Source: Choristoneura fumiferana
Lineage: Eukaryota > Arthropoda > Insecta > Lepidoptera > Tortricidae
DNA: 64,000 nt
Assembly: GCF_025370935.1 (NCBI RefSeq)
Contig: NC_133494.1
Coordinates: forward strand, 13,209,784-13,273,783
Direction: 5' to 3'
A model generated the notes under the pieces. That model worked only from the letters and a program-made list of their open reading frames with translations. It made no database searches and was not told the DNA's origin. The number at the start of each line of letters is the position of its first letter. Position 1 is the first letter of the stretch. Positions 53,189 to 64,000 of the stretch are shown in pieces. The position numbers and the translations under genes were made by a program.

Positions 53189-54100
53189 AACGTTTGGCAA
53201 CCTGTTACATTTCGCAACTTTTAATTTCCCAACTGTTTAATATTTCTGAAACTGTAAATATTTCAGGATTTTTATAAAACTAACCTAACCTAACCTAAAG
53301 GGTTCTACACGATGGCCCTGAAATAAATCCTGAAATATTTACAGTTTTACAGCCTTATTCATAAAAAATCCTTAATTGAGGTTTGATCGGTCTGTTACTT
53401 AGCAGACTGATTAAGCTTGTTAGACGGTTGTCAAGAAGTATGATTCATAAACGCTTGCTAGCAGTCTGCTAGTTGTTGAGCTGCTGATAAGACGGATTAG
53501 ACGCGTTATGTTGGCCACCTTGACAAATCAAAGACAAAGACAAAGGCCTAATCGATAATTAAAAAAAAAAATTGACAGCAGTGACAGCAAATTACCAGGA
53601 AAAAAAATAAAAAGCGAGATGTTTGTTTTCCCGCCATTTCCGATCCGCATGTTTATGTTGTGCAAAAAGCCATAATTATGTTAATCATCCTTATTTTTTT
53701 TTCATATTTATTGTTAATTTATTGTTGCTAATTTAGAGGATTTTTAAATACAAATTCCTGAAAATAAATTTTCCTGTTTTTTTTTTAATCTGCGTAGCCC
53801 TGCCTTCACTATAAATATCTTCGGTACCTATGGTTTTTTGCTCTAGTCAAAGTCAGCTGTTCAAACTTGTGGCGGCCATTTTGTGACTTAGCAGAGAGAT
53901 AAAGGAGGGTCTACGGTCCACTAACTTTAGCAGAGCCTTGATCGACTGATTAGCGCTAACAGACGTTTATGAATCACGTTTTTTAGCATCGGGCCTTCAA
54001 GGAGCCTTCAAGGAGGCTCTAACTTTTTATGAATAAGGCTGTTAGAGTTTGCGAAATGAAAAGTTGCGAAATGAAACAGGTTGCCAAACGTTACGTTGCG
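53189..54100. mobile_element. Outer palindromic element interrupted by a Harbinger-like element
   Basis: AACGTTTGGCAACCTGTTAC at 53189 is the complement of GAAACAGGTTGCCAAACGTT ending near 54092, with further paired CATTTCGCAACTTTT / AAAAGTTGCGAAATG. The outer arms also hold GTAAATATTTC / GAAATATTTAC segments and three CCTAA units at 53280-53298. Between the arms lies a 692-base element (53350-54041). Confidence 0.75.
53350..54041. mobile_element. Non-autonomous DNA transposon with CAGCCTTATTCATAAA ends, TTA duplication
   Basis: CAGCCTTATTCATAAAAA at the left and TTTTTATGAATAAGGCTG at the right are exact inverted repeats, flanked by TTA (53347-53349 and 54042-54044), as for PIF/Harbinger. 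Inner sequences AGACTGATTA / CGACTGATTAGCG and TTATGAATCA occur near both sides. No transposase frame remains. Confidence 0.75.
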
Positions 54101-54757
54101 AAAAGGCAGTACTCGCCTGCGAGGACATATTTTTTAAATTATTTTAACATATTTAATAACTCGTACTAAACACCTAAACAGAATCCTAAAGCACATAAAT
54201 AATAAACTAATAAATAGTATTAACCAACAGAAATCTGAGAGTGCAGTGTATTATCGCACTTATCGCGCCCAAGGTGTTCGGAACAAAAGGTTATCGGTGG
54301 GTCTGAGAATAACACAATGATTGACATAAGCGTCTGGCAATTGCCTCATTTCTAGCTGTTATTTGTGATATATCCTGATATTTGGTATATATACACAAAA
54401 GCTCACAATTTCCCAAACTGTGCGTCGCGACGCCCCGCGGCGTCTCGGCGTTCTTCCAGGGGCCTAGCGAGATGGAAGGTACCCAAAGGTACCGGCACGC
54501 GTATCTAGAGCTACGTAAATTTGTTTTGTCACCTATTTAGTTTTGAATATTGTGTTTTTTATTCATAACATGTATGTTAGTCTGTAAGGTACCTATTTGT
54601 AGTAGGGGCCAAGTTGCCCGAAATGAAATAAGTGGATGAATAAATCTATATTCCTTTATAAAAGCGTCCCAAAACAATAACAACTCTTGAAGGGAGTTGC
54701 AGTATTAAAAAGATTGAGAGCCCGTGAACTATACCTGCGACTTCGTCCGCTATATAT

Positions 54758-54812
54758 TTTCAAAGTCAAAGTCAAAATATCTTTATTCGATTTAGGCTAT
54801 AACAAGCACTAT
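54758..54812 (-). repeat. Repeat tail, opposite copy of 46511
   Basis: CAAAGTCAAAGTCAAAATATCT...GATTTAGGCTATAACAAGCA, reverse complement of the plus-strand copy at 46511-46590. Confidence 0.65.
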
Positions 54813-55914
54813 TATATTGGTTATCGCTATCACGCGAAAACTATGCTTTTCTGGGAAAAAAGTAGTTCAATATCCAAGTTATAAACTATGTTTGTGCAAA
54901 TTTAATCTAAATCCGTCTTACGACCTTTCTTATTTATAATGTCACTAGGATAGAATAGGATAAGAACATAGCAGGAAATTGTGTCTGCATTTATTCTAAT
55001 AATAAAAATTAAAATTATAAAAAAAATTGATACAGTTAGTAAGTAGCGGTTAATATTAGTTAAAGTAAATTCAACTCGACACAAACATGCAAAAAAAAAT
55101 CAATTGAGATGATCCTACTAATAATATAAATATGAAAGTTTGTGAAGATGTTTGGATGTTTGTTACTCAAAACCGCTGAACCGATTTAAATGAAATTCGT
55201 CAAACAGATACTTTGAGTCCCCAGGAAGGACATAGGATAAATCCCGAAAAAATGCATAGTTCCCGCGGGATAGCGATAAACAAAAACTACGTGGCGACAG
55301 TGGCAGGTAAATCCAAGTCAAGCCTAAGGAGGGGCTTGTATGAAAACAGGTTATTTTGGCTAAAATGTGGCCTTTGTCAATCAAAACTAAATAATATAAA
55401 GCCATTTACTAAATTAATCCTTCACTAACTTATGGTGATTTGGTGTTTTGTCTTTGTAACCATGTTAACTTATTATACATATACTGATTTGTGGAGCACA
55501 ATAAAAAATATTTGTATTGTATTGTGATTCTGACAGCTCGTTGAGAAGTTAACATATAAGTGAACATGATTGCACCGTCACGTCAACAATTTCTAGTTGG
55601 ACATACATGCTCACTCTTGAACAATGATCATTGTATACAAATGATGTCATTTAAATAGGTCTGATACGGGCCACACCATCAACAATCTAGGCTTATTGTC
55701 GTCGCAATTGCCTTGCCAATATCTGGCGCTATCGCTATATTGTTCTACTAATCAGCTTCATTAGTAACATTTAACTAACCACCATAGGCAAACTATTAGG
55801 TAATTATTAGTTTTATGACAAATAAACTATTTATTGAAAGAAAAATTAAAACAGTTTATTATTATTTACAGTAAAAATATTAATAGGTACCTAAATAAAA
55901 AAAATAAGTTGTTC

Positions 55915-56370
55915 TACCTTTGATATAAAATTTGAGGTTTGCCCTCGATTTCCCTAGTATCCCATCATTAGATCTTGACTTGGTGACAATGGGACCACCT
56001 CAGAAGAATACTCTTTCGAATAAAAAAATAACTTTGAAAATCGGTGTACAATTGACTGAGTAATCGGTGAACATACATACAGTGGCGTAGCTACCAAGGG
56101 GCTAGGCGGGGCAGTGCCCCGGGGCCCTCAAGCTCAGGGGGCCCTCGAAATTCTGCTTTATAGCTGATGATAAAGTTGCTTAGCATTTTTAAAGTCTTTG
56201 TATATAATAATGATTTTAATTCAAAAAACCTTACCAGTTTTGATAGCAGTGGGCCCCATTTTTTTATTTGCCCCAGGGTTGCCTAGGTTACCTAGCTACG
56301 CCACTGCATACATAAAAAAAATACAAACATTGGAACATAGAACCTCCTCCTTTTTTGAAGTCGGTTAAAA
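55915..56370 (+). repeat. LINE 3' region carrying a hAT-like insertion
   Basis: CCTCGATTTCCCTAG...ACCACCTCAGAAGAATACTC and the end CCTCCTCCTTTTTTGAAGTCGGTTA frame one LINE tail. The opposite-strand relative is at 59095-59300 (ACCGACTTCAAAAAAGGAGG). It is split by the element at 56080-56306. Confidence 0.65.
56080..56306. mobile_element. hAT-like MITE with perfect 8-base target duplication
   Basis: Ends CAGTGGCGTAGCTAC and its near complement CTAGCTACGCCACTG; CATACATA duplicated at 56072-56079 and 56307-56314. Internally GGGCCC-rich near both ends, then AT-rich. The CAGTGGCG terminus and 8-base duplication are classic hAT traits. Confidence 0.85.
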
Positions 56371-56629
56371 AATTAAAAAACTCGTGGTCGAAATCTTGAA
56401 CATGACATGGGGACCTCATACTTATCTACTTAGATAAATACTATGGACATAAAAGTTGTAGGTAGAAAATAGGCAACCCAGTCATAAAATGAAAGTAGTT
56501 AACTGGTACATAAACTGAAGTTAGTAGGTAGCATCTTGTTACAAGAAAGCAGAAAACTGGTCTAGAAAATTAATAATAAAAATAATTCAGCTATGTAAAA
56601 ACTAGCTATCGGGTTCAGGTTTATAATTA

Positions 56630-56860
56630 ACTAGCTTTTGCACGCGGCTCCGCCCGCGTGGTATTCGGTTATCGCGCGCTGTTCCCTCGGGAACTGTGCA
56701 TTTTTCCGGGATAAAAAGTAGCCTATGTCACTCTCGGGCCCATAAACTATCTCTATGCCAAAAATCACGTCGATCCGTCGCTCCGTTACGGCATGAAAGA
56801 CGGACAAACACACAAACATACAAACACACTTTTGCATTTATAATATTATAAGTATATATA
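56630..56860 (-). repeat. Non-LTR 3' region (reversed phrases)
   Basis: TTTTGCACGCGGCTCCGCCC, TTTTCCGGGATAAAAAGTAG and the ACAAACACACAAACATACAA run before TTTGCATTTATAATATTA are the stock pieces of a lepidopteran element. Orientation is uncertain because the CTAGC end is at the left. Confidence 0.5.
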
Positions 56861-56899
56861 ATGTATGGATTAAAAGTTGCAGGAATCGTTTCTCCTAAG

Positions 56900-58800
56900 C
56901 TGTAATAAATCAGCATGTGCACGTAATTTCAATATTTCAAGCACTAAACCGATTCTGGGAACGGCGGACACAATGTGGCAAACGATTTCAATGCGAGGTG
57001 CTTCGCTGCGACCGAAACGTCCCAGTGTATTTTTAATGCATTCGCCTCAGGCATTCGAAAACATCGCTTATTATTCAATCCGCGGCGAACGTTTGTCAAT
57101 GGCGACAGAAAAGTTCTGTTGAATCATAAGCATAAAGAGCATAACGATAAAGAGGTGGCCGTATTAGCATGGAGACAATCGCGGGCGGGGGTCGTCACCA
57201 GCCATCATAGTTCACGTGTCCTGTGCCCGACGTGTACGGCATCCACCGCGCGTCTTTATGACAGAATTATTCGTAATGCCTCCTCGAAATGCGCGACACT
57301 CTTTTGTCGCACAATAAAATTCGTTTCAAATTAACATCGACGCATTCGATTTTCAGATAATGACTGCATAATCTAAAGGCGACTCGAAAGGGCAAAGATA
57401 CGATTCGCAAATCTGTGCGATATGTAAATGAAGGTCAAGAACCCAAGCAACTGTGACAAATTGAGCCATTACGAGGAAGCCGCAACGACAATGAATCTAT
57501 TAGGATTCGGAACGCACGCGTCTGCAACCATTTTGCATGTAAGAGGACCGCGACCGGCGTAATAGTAATAGCTCTAATAAAATTTAACGGCTCCTCTGTG
57601 CATTCGGAAGTAGTATTCAGCGCACGATCACATTTATGCAAGCACAGTTCACACATTACTTTCCTCTGGTGTAGTACCACATTGCAACTTATTGTTCATG
57701 CCTTTTCTCAATGAGCACTCGATTAAGCTAAACTAAACTTTACACGCCATAACATACCAATAAAGTTAATTAACGCTCCGGATAACGGCCTCAACTCTCG
57801 ATAATGGAGTCAGCTGCCATTTCAGTGCTAATTAAAACACAAAGGGGCTCTCAGTTGACAAAATAAAATGACGTTGAGAGCTCACCGTCGGCCGCCCTAA
57901 ATAGTTTAGCAACTACCCGCCGTAATTATTGCAGACTGACAGTGTGGCAGCTTCATCCAGCGAGGGTTAGCGCAAGGATTATTTACGAAAGAAAAAATCC
58001 GTGTTGTCGTGCGCTGTCGTCTCCTCGTTACAATGAAACGTTTGTGGGGAAATAAATGTATTTTCTTGGTGTTTTGTTTTTGTGAATACATCTGTTTTTA
58101 GGTAGGAAGTGGGCTGTAGAGGGCGACAGCCCTGCGCATAATTCCAGGCGCTCAGTATAGATGCGGTTCGGAAATAGCGCCGCGGGACGCCGAGCGGCAA
58201 TCAAAGGACAGAATCAAATCGCTACTCCATCACCGCTTTGATGTTTCTTTGTGAATTTGTCTGAATGCTATTCCTCCCTCATTTCAATAGCAAAACACGT
58301 TTTATATTCGATTTAGCTGTCTTTGATTGTGTTAAGATTGCGGGTACATCGATCATGAAAAAAAAATGTTGGCTCGCTGCCGTTTTTTTAACATAGACGC
58401 TGTTTTAGTCGTCTTTGTTCCTGTGATTTAGAATAGTTTCAAAACAATTTGTAAATATAACTTGTCTTGATTTATTTGTTGTATTTATCCAATAGCTTAC
58501 CCTTTGATCGGAGTCGCGAGTCATCTTAAAAAAACTATGTGTCGTAGCGTGGCATCTTAATTTAAAACTGTCGACGTTTACGAGTGCCCCAGTCTTGTGA
58601 CGACGAGCAATAAAGATTGGGCAAAACGCTGGAGACATCAGAGCGGTGACAGCAGCGTGATTAACGAGCTGAAAAAATCCCCCTCCCTCCTCCGTGTTCC
58701 CGTTCACTCCCCTCGCCGATAACACTCTTCTCGGAATAGATAACACAGAATGATATTTGTAACATACGCGCATTTCGCTAATGATTATAAATTGTAGTTT
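56900..58800. other. Repeat-free, mixed-composition stretch upstream of RECK
   Basis: No MITE, SINE or LINE phrase was recognised across almost 2 kb. It holds many CG-containing words (TCGCGGGCGGGGGTCGTC, AGCGCCGCGGGACGCCGAGC) and no long open frame with recognisable content. Candidate conserved non-coding or enhancer DNA; no promoter motif is clear. Confidence 0.35.
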
Positions 58801-59809
58801 GTTGCTTTAAAGTCCCTGCACTCAAGTAATGGTGTCAGGGCTACTTCAGCGCTTCAAAATAATCTTGATTCATATACATACAGCTTTATCCCACGGCTTA
58901 GCTTCTGTAGAATGTGTATTTTTTTGTTTATATTTGTGTTTGTGGCAATAAAGCATACTTATTGTTATTGTTTGGAAAATCCCTTTTTATTATGCACCTC
59001 TATGATCCTTAAAAATATGTCTGCCAAATTTCAGGACTCGAGCTCCGTGGTTTAGGTTGTGCCTTCTTTTGTCAGTCAGTTAGTCACGTTACTCTTTTTA
59101 ACCGACTTCAAAAAAGGAGGAGATTATCTATTTGGTTGTATTTTTTTTATGTTTTTTACCTCAGAAGTCCGTCATTTATGAACCGATTTGAAAAAAAAAA
59201 ATTGCGTTCGTCTAGAAATGCTTTCAATTAAGCACCAACACCAACACACCAACCAGCATGATTGGATCCTAAGGAAATCGAGGGAACTCTTCAAATGTTC
59301 TAGGGACACCTATGGTAATTTTGATAATATTTAGTAGTAACTCGTGCATTTGCTCTTGAAAATCATCATTTGGTGAAGTGGAACTGATGATGAAGACCAC
59401 AGTTGCCCGTCGGAGTTACTACTCAATAACAAGTGTTTCATGGGTTGAATTTCAATTACTTTAACACAGTTGCTAAGCAATTTATGCTCCTCGTAATGCA
59501 TAAGTATGGTGAAATGGAAAGGGTGGTGAAGCACCAGGACTCCTCAATAAAGAAAGTCTCTGCATCGGAAAAAGCAATCTTTTGTAAAAGGTGACGAGCG
59601 GTTGACATGAAACTATTGTATCTTAGATTATTTACACTAAAAAGAGTTAAAAAAAAAATTAAAACAAAAAATTTAACCGACTACATAAACCATGAAAATA
59701 ATTTTCTACCAGTCAGAAGTCGGTGCCTCAGCACGAGCCAGCAGGAGTGATTGAAGCCCAATATGTAGTGCGTAGGTGAGTTAGACGACTACCTATAGGT
59801 CCACTCCTG

Positions 59810-59944
59810 TATGTACAATCGACTGTATGTACAATCGAGTTCATAAATATGTGAGCAAAAATTTGATCAAAAATCTCTACGCCATTAACAATAGAGTCGT
59901 GTTCAGATTCTACCCTGGTACGTGATTCAGTTTGATCGACTGTA
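59810..59944. repeat. Degraded GTACAGTCGAG-family MITE
   Basis: ATGTACAATCGAGTTCATAAA, GAGTCGTGTTCAGAT and the end GATCGACTGTAC recall the family. An orphan right end (TTATGAACTCGACTGTACA) lies at 60117-60136, so the original element may have been broken or duplicated. Confidence 0.55.
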
Positions 59945-60476
59945 CTTAGTAACGTACCCGCATACTTTACCAGCCACCTCATATTGTATTTTATTTAAGA
60001 ATTATTTTCACCTAAAATTTATCTATCTACCTATAGTAAATATATCTATAAAGTCTATACCCATATTAGAACAAAAATTTGAACCGACTACTAAAACCAT
60101 GAAAATAATTTTCTATTTTATGAACTCGACTGTACATAAAGAGTATCTATGCTGATGTACGTTGAACCAAAACATATCCTTAAAAATTAACCCTTATAAT
60201 GATTAGGCTAAAAAATGATATCCGTCCTAATTACTTATCGACCGTAGATGTATTTACGGGACGACACCATCGGCGAGGTGCTCGAGGACGCGCCGACATG
60301 AAAGGGTTCGAGACATGTCTATTTTCAACCGCTTTGAACTGTCTGCGGCACATTTGTATGTTTGTTTGTTTTCGCAACTTGAAGGGAAACTAACTTGAAC
60401 TGTTTTTTTTTTAAGTTTATTTCTTTAATTTGTTTATTTGTTACGTTGTATCGGGGTCAGGCCGAGAAGTTTCAAC

Positions 60477-60525
60477 GTGTGTTACGTTTGTGTTAGTGTG
60501 TTACGTGTATGTTAGTGTGTTACCA
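60477..60525. repeat. 19-base minisatellite
   Basis: TGTTACGTTTGTGTTAGTG, TGTTACGTGTATGTTAGTG and a third partial TGTTAC are head-to-tail copies, about 2.4 units. Confidence 0.75.
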
Positions 60526-61214
60526 AAATCAACGAATATGTCAACGCTTCTTATCTTTAACTTACGTAGCACACCTTCGCTCCGCTACGTTACCCACGTG
60601 TCGCTACGGCCTGTACTGTAAACTTAAGTGAAATACCCAATAGAATAGTATGAAAATGGAATTTCGCAGTGGCAGTGCCAAAGTTCGATGCGAGGTAAAA
60701 CGGTACTAAGCTGCTCGCACGTGCCTGGCGTGACAAGCCCACGCAGGGTTGCAAGACTTAAGCCTGGTTTAGATCTTAAGGAAAATCATGTAAGTTGCAA
60801 TACATTGTGAGTGTGCATGGTAGGTAACTGACTGTGGTAGATTTTCCAGAGACCAAGGTATTCCGGAACGCTATTAGCAATAAGTATCTGCCCATCCAAT
60901 ACCACGAAGCAGTCAGTAAGCGTTACTTTCACTGAATACATCTTAATCCTACCCCCTCTACTTGTACGTAATTAAGACTAGTAGGTATATGTATAAGCTC
61001 TAAATACACTCATTGCCTGGACTGATTTGCATTAAATTTGATATGTACATAGCTTGGACATCTGAAGAAACACATACGCTACTTGCTATATTGTTAGTCT
61101 CATGGTACCGGGATAGAATCTTGAAATATCTAACGCTATTAAAGACACGATATTAAGGTACGCATGGAATGTATAAATTAAAAAATAAATTATTACAATA
61201 GATTAGTGTTATAC

Positions 61215-61442
61215 AAAGCGGCGATTACACTGAGTCGTTCACCTAACGCGGTCGCCGAACTTATTTCAAACTACTTAGGTGAACGAACGTCGTCTTTACA
61301 TTAGTCTGTCCGTCTAATGCGACGGCCATATTAAGGCGGTGGCAGCTATCGCTCGCCGAATGCAGCCGACCACCGTGTTCTTTACACTTTTGCGATCGCC
61401 GCTGGCAGCATGCAGCGAACGACTTAGTGTAATTGACGCTTC
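61215..61442. repeat. MITE with ATTACACTGAGTCGTTC ends
   Basis: GCGATTACACTGAGTCGTTC at the left and GAACGACTTAGTGTAATTG at the right are inverted repeats with two mismatches. The interior has several CG-rich words (CGGTCGCCGAAC, GCGATCGCCG) paired loosely. Unassigned. Confidence 0.65.
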
Positions 61443-61884
61443 AGAGTTTTGAGATTTTGACTACGGATCCTTAAAAACTGTAACATTATTTTTATTTGCA
61501 ACCTTTTTTGGCAACCCCTTCGAGATCGGCACCCCACACACGCCTGACGCGCCCGGCGGACCCACACTGTGATTGTTGGCGGACAATCCCTAGAAAATGT
61601 CAAACGTGGTTACATTGCCCGTGAATTCGGGTGACGCGGGTGCGGTAATGACGTTTGTGTTGGCGACGACGTATTTTTATATAAATAAGCTTGTACAGTC
61701 GGCATCGAAAGTAACACTGTACCTTGACGTTGAACAGCCATGTACATAGTGGCATACAAGATCAATAAATTGTTAGGAATAGTGCAAATCTGCGAATCTG
61801 CCATAGGTAGTGTTAAAATCTATTTTCAAAGGGTTAAAAGGAAAAATCGTCATGGCTTTTTAAGTAAAATTGAATATATGCTGC

Positions 61885-61945
61885 ATACCTATTACGGAAC
61901 CGTAGACTACGCGCGGCCCGACACGCACTTGGCCGATTTTTTATA
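61885..61945 (+). repeat. Partial GGGTTCCG-type repeat end
   Basis: TACGGAACCGTAGACTACGC and CGACACGCACTTGGCCGATT match the common lepidopteran repeat end related to 17797-18277. Confidence 0.55.
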
Positions 61946-62234
61946 ACATGCTGTGAAATAGACTTTATCGAACAAAAAATAAGTCAGTTAATATTGTAAG
62001 AACGCGTGTTGCCTAATGTAGAGCGCTAATTGTAAGGGTAATCAAGGGCTTCCACAAAATGATAGAATTGGACGCAGAGTGGATGGAAACCAAGTTAAAT
62101 TAGCGTTTTGATCTATTTGCCGTAAAACTTTGTTCCGGTATTTATGTAAGTAACACACTTTTGTCAAAAAAAAAAAGTCATTGGGGACCACAGAAATCAC
62201 ACCTTTGATAACCTAACCAACTTGGAAAAAATTA

Positions 62235-62530
62235 AAATCTCCTGATATTGTCATTTCGAAGTTCAATGTCTAAAAAATGGTCGCAAGAACTCCCTTTCAA
62301 GGTAAAAAAACCGCATCGCAACCGCAATATCTCAAAAACGGCTAAACTGATTTTGATGAAACGAATCCAAAAACCATCGCTAAAAATCGTGCTTTCAAAT
62401 AAAAAAAACCGCATTCAAATCGGTCAAACCATTTAATAGCTACGGTGCTACAGACAGACACACAGAAAGACAGACACACATAGCGGTCAAACTTATAACA
62501 CCCCTCTTTTTGCGTCGGGTGTTAAAAAAT
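62235..62530 (+). repeat. LINE 3' tail, copy 2
   Basis: Same succession as 19300-19510: TTCAATGTCTAAAAAATG, ACCGCATTCAAATCGGTCAA, CAGACAGACACA and ACACCCCTCTTTTTGCG. Longer and less diverged than copy 1. Confidence 0.7.
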
Positions 62531-63830
62531 AAACTAAACATTAAAATAAAAAATAAAAGGAAAGAATTGAATTTAGAAAAGAGTTGCTCAAATGCATAGC
62601 ACTCACGAAAATCAACTCGATTCATTCTTGTTTGTCGACACCATATAATTTTAATGTTTTTCAATTGCCATCCACAAAGTCCTTTGAAGTCTAAAGCAGA
62701 CGCATATGTGACCTATTTTTTGCAGCCACATTCAACCACATGTAGAGGCGTAGATTATGGAATAATTAGCATAGCCAATGTATGGTAACTAACAGATCAA
62801 AGGCACCGCTACTATGTTAAATCTCTTTGGTTTGAGCGCCCGCCGCACCAGTTGGACTGACACCATAGTGTACCTACTTTAATAGTTTTATTAGCACTAT
62901 ATGTTATATTTAGTGCGGAAGACATAGATTTACAACTCAATTAGGGAATTACTCGCTTAAACAATAATAACTCGCAGAATAAAATTCGGATCGTCTAAGG
63001 TGAGGTATTAGGTAAATAAACAAGTTATTTTAAAATTAAACTCATATATTTCAGCAGATGGATTGGTTAGTTTAATTAAACGAACATCACTTCAAAGGTT
63101 TTCATCGAAATTTTTGATTCAAAATGTAGTCGATTCTTTTGACACTGTATTTATAAACATGATCAGCCACAGTAAAAAAAAAACTTAAATGGGTATCCAG
63201 TGAAACTAACCCAATCACCTGATGAAAAAATCCAAAAAGCCTTTGAAAATTGCCAACGTGAAGAGACCTTTGATGTAGGTAAAATAAACGTAACATTATT
63301 ATTATTTTAAAACACCTTATATACGACAAGATAAGAATTCTCAAAATGTACAAAGATATTATAGAACTAGATAAAAGCATAAATCTATAACGTGCAAGTG
63401 CAATTACAACACCACTGAAACACGTGCTGTATAGTGTCATGATTGCAAACAATTCGTTTCTCGCAGCTCGCAGCCCATCGCTGTCTCGCCGGGACCGATA
63501 CATCACCGGCACTCCATAAATTGCTCCTCGAGTCTGCAGCAAGCTGCAAACGGCCTTTAACAAGTTGTTTACAGACATAAGTCTCACTATAACGCATAAC
63601 TCCGGCCAAATTTTCGATTTATATGTACCACTGCGTAGGTACGTACACCGCTATCAATCTGACCGATTTTCTTGCCTATTTTCGTAACAGTATTAGTTAT
63701 TGAGTAATAGAAATGTAGTAACGTATACGGTTTCAAATGTAGGAGAGTAGGTAGAAAAACTTTGGGTTTCAGCGAGTTTCGGAGAGTCTCGGTTTCGGCA
63801 GAAAATTAACCACTAGGGCCGATATCGAAA

Positions 63831-63966
63831 CTGAGGCCTTATTGTCTAACACACATGGAGTCTCAATCGTTTTCCACTTATTTTTGTCACACGGTATAAG
63901 ACGAGGGATAGAAAGAGATGGTGATTGCAATCGCGAACGTCAGAGCGTTAGACAATACGGCCTCAG
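63831..63966. repeat. MITE with CTGAGGCCTTATTGTCTAAC ends
   Basis: CTGAGGCCTTATTGTCTAAC pairs with GTTAGACAATACGGCCTCAG, both ends complete. The interior includes TCACACGGTATAAGACGAGG, also present (reversed) in the truncated copy at 44041-44147. Confidence 0.75.
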
Positions 63967-64000
63967 GATTCGTGGGCTTTCGTGTGACCTTTTCAGGAGC

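Larger units (their letters stand above)
50299..64000. other. Region upstream of RECK exons, probably first intron or intergenic
   Basis: 13.7 kb with no exon I can support. RECK still needs a signal-peptide exon ending in phase 0, so all or part of this may be its first intron. Recognised content: the SINE at 52485-52745, the nested element at 53189-54100, LINE pieces at 55915-56370, 59095-59300 and 62235-62530, and MITEs at 59810-59944, 61215-61442 and 63831-63966. From about 56.9 to 58.8 kb I see no repeat at all. The longest open frames here (for example minus strand 63102-63587, 161 codons) have no recognisable domain. Confidence 0.5.

Noticed and set aside
56975..57334. Plus-strand open frame of 119 codons
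   Set aside because: No family resemblance and no splice-site context. The region is repeat-free but does not look coding in any frame.
57435..57680. Cys-containing minus-strand frame as the missing RECK N-terminal exon
   Set aside because: Contains C-E-L-C-L-H-K-C, but spacing differs from the RECK C-C...C-x3-C pattern and no signal peptide or suitable donor follows.
60477..60525. CRISPR-like short repeats
   Set aside because: Head-to-tail units with no spacers, in a eukaryotic genome; a minisatellite.
63102..63587. Minus-strand open frame of 161 codons
   Set aside because: No recognisable domain, odd composition (stretches of Leu/Ile/Tyr from AT-rich DNA), no splice or start context. Most likely a chance frame.

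Overview
The window is nuclear DNA from an insect, most likely a moth or butterfly. The evidence is AT-rich introns with GT-AG splice sites, insect-type orthologs of animal genes, and a dense set of palindromic MITEs, tRNA-derived SINEs and LINE 3' ends of the kind common in Lepidoptera. There is no bacterial-style operon, CRISPR array, rRNA gene or functional-looking tRNA gene. The order-level call is an inference from style; no marker gene fixes the species.

Five protein-coding genes can be reconstructed exon by exon with matching reading phases. (1) About 4.3-13.2 kb, minus strand: a secreted lipase of the pancreatic-lipase family, six exons seen, C-terminus not found. (2) 18.4-24.0 kb, plus strand: a C3HC4 RING-finger protein with a Ser/Gly/Ala-rich middle and a Lys/Glu-rich coiled-coil tail, 5' end not found. 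(3) 26.5-28.0 kb, minus strand: complete NDUFB5 (complex I subunit B5/SGDH), three exons. (4) 28.8-41.0 kb, plus strand: a complete-looking ARFGEF3/BIG3 homolog, 23 exons and about 2,056 residues, with a Sec7-like region lacking the catalytic glutamate motif. (5) 41.6-50.3 kb, minus strand: nearly complete RECK, 15 exons and 937 residues, ending in a GPI-anchor signal; only the signal-peptide end is missing.

Gene order: NDUFB5 and ARFGEF3 are head-to-head with 837 bases between start codons. ARFGEF3 and RECK are tail-to-tail with 553 bases between stop codons, and their predicted poly(A) sites nearly touch. The RING gene and NDUFB5 are also tail-to-tail. The genes have no evident shared pathway.

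The rest (1-4.3, 13.2-18.4, 24.0-26.5 and 50.3-64 kb, plus introns) is mostly repeats: Tourist/PIF-Harbinger-like hairpins with TWA target duplications, hAT-like elements with 8-base duplications, TA-flanked mariner-like palindromes, at least three tRNA-derived SINE families and many LINE tails, several nested. I found no convincing undescribed multi-gene system. The most interesting points are the single 2.6 kb ARFGEF3 exon amid about twenty small ones, the degenerate first Kazal motif of RECK, a readable order of nested MITE insertions, hairpin MITEs whose two arms have diverged together, and a CpG/CCAAT/CRE-bearing island inside an NDUFB5 intron.
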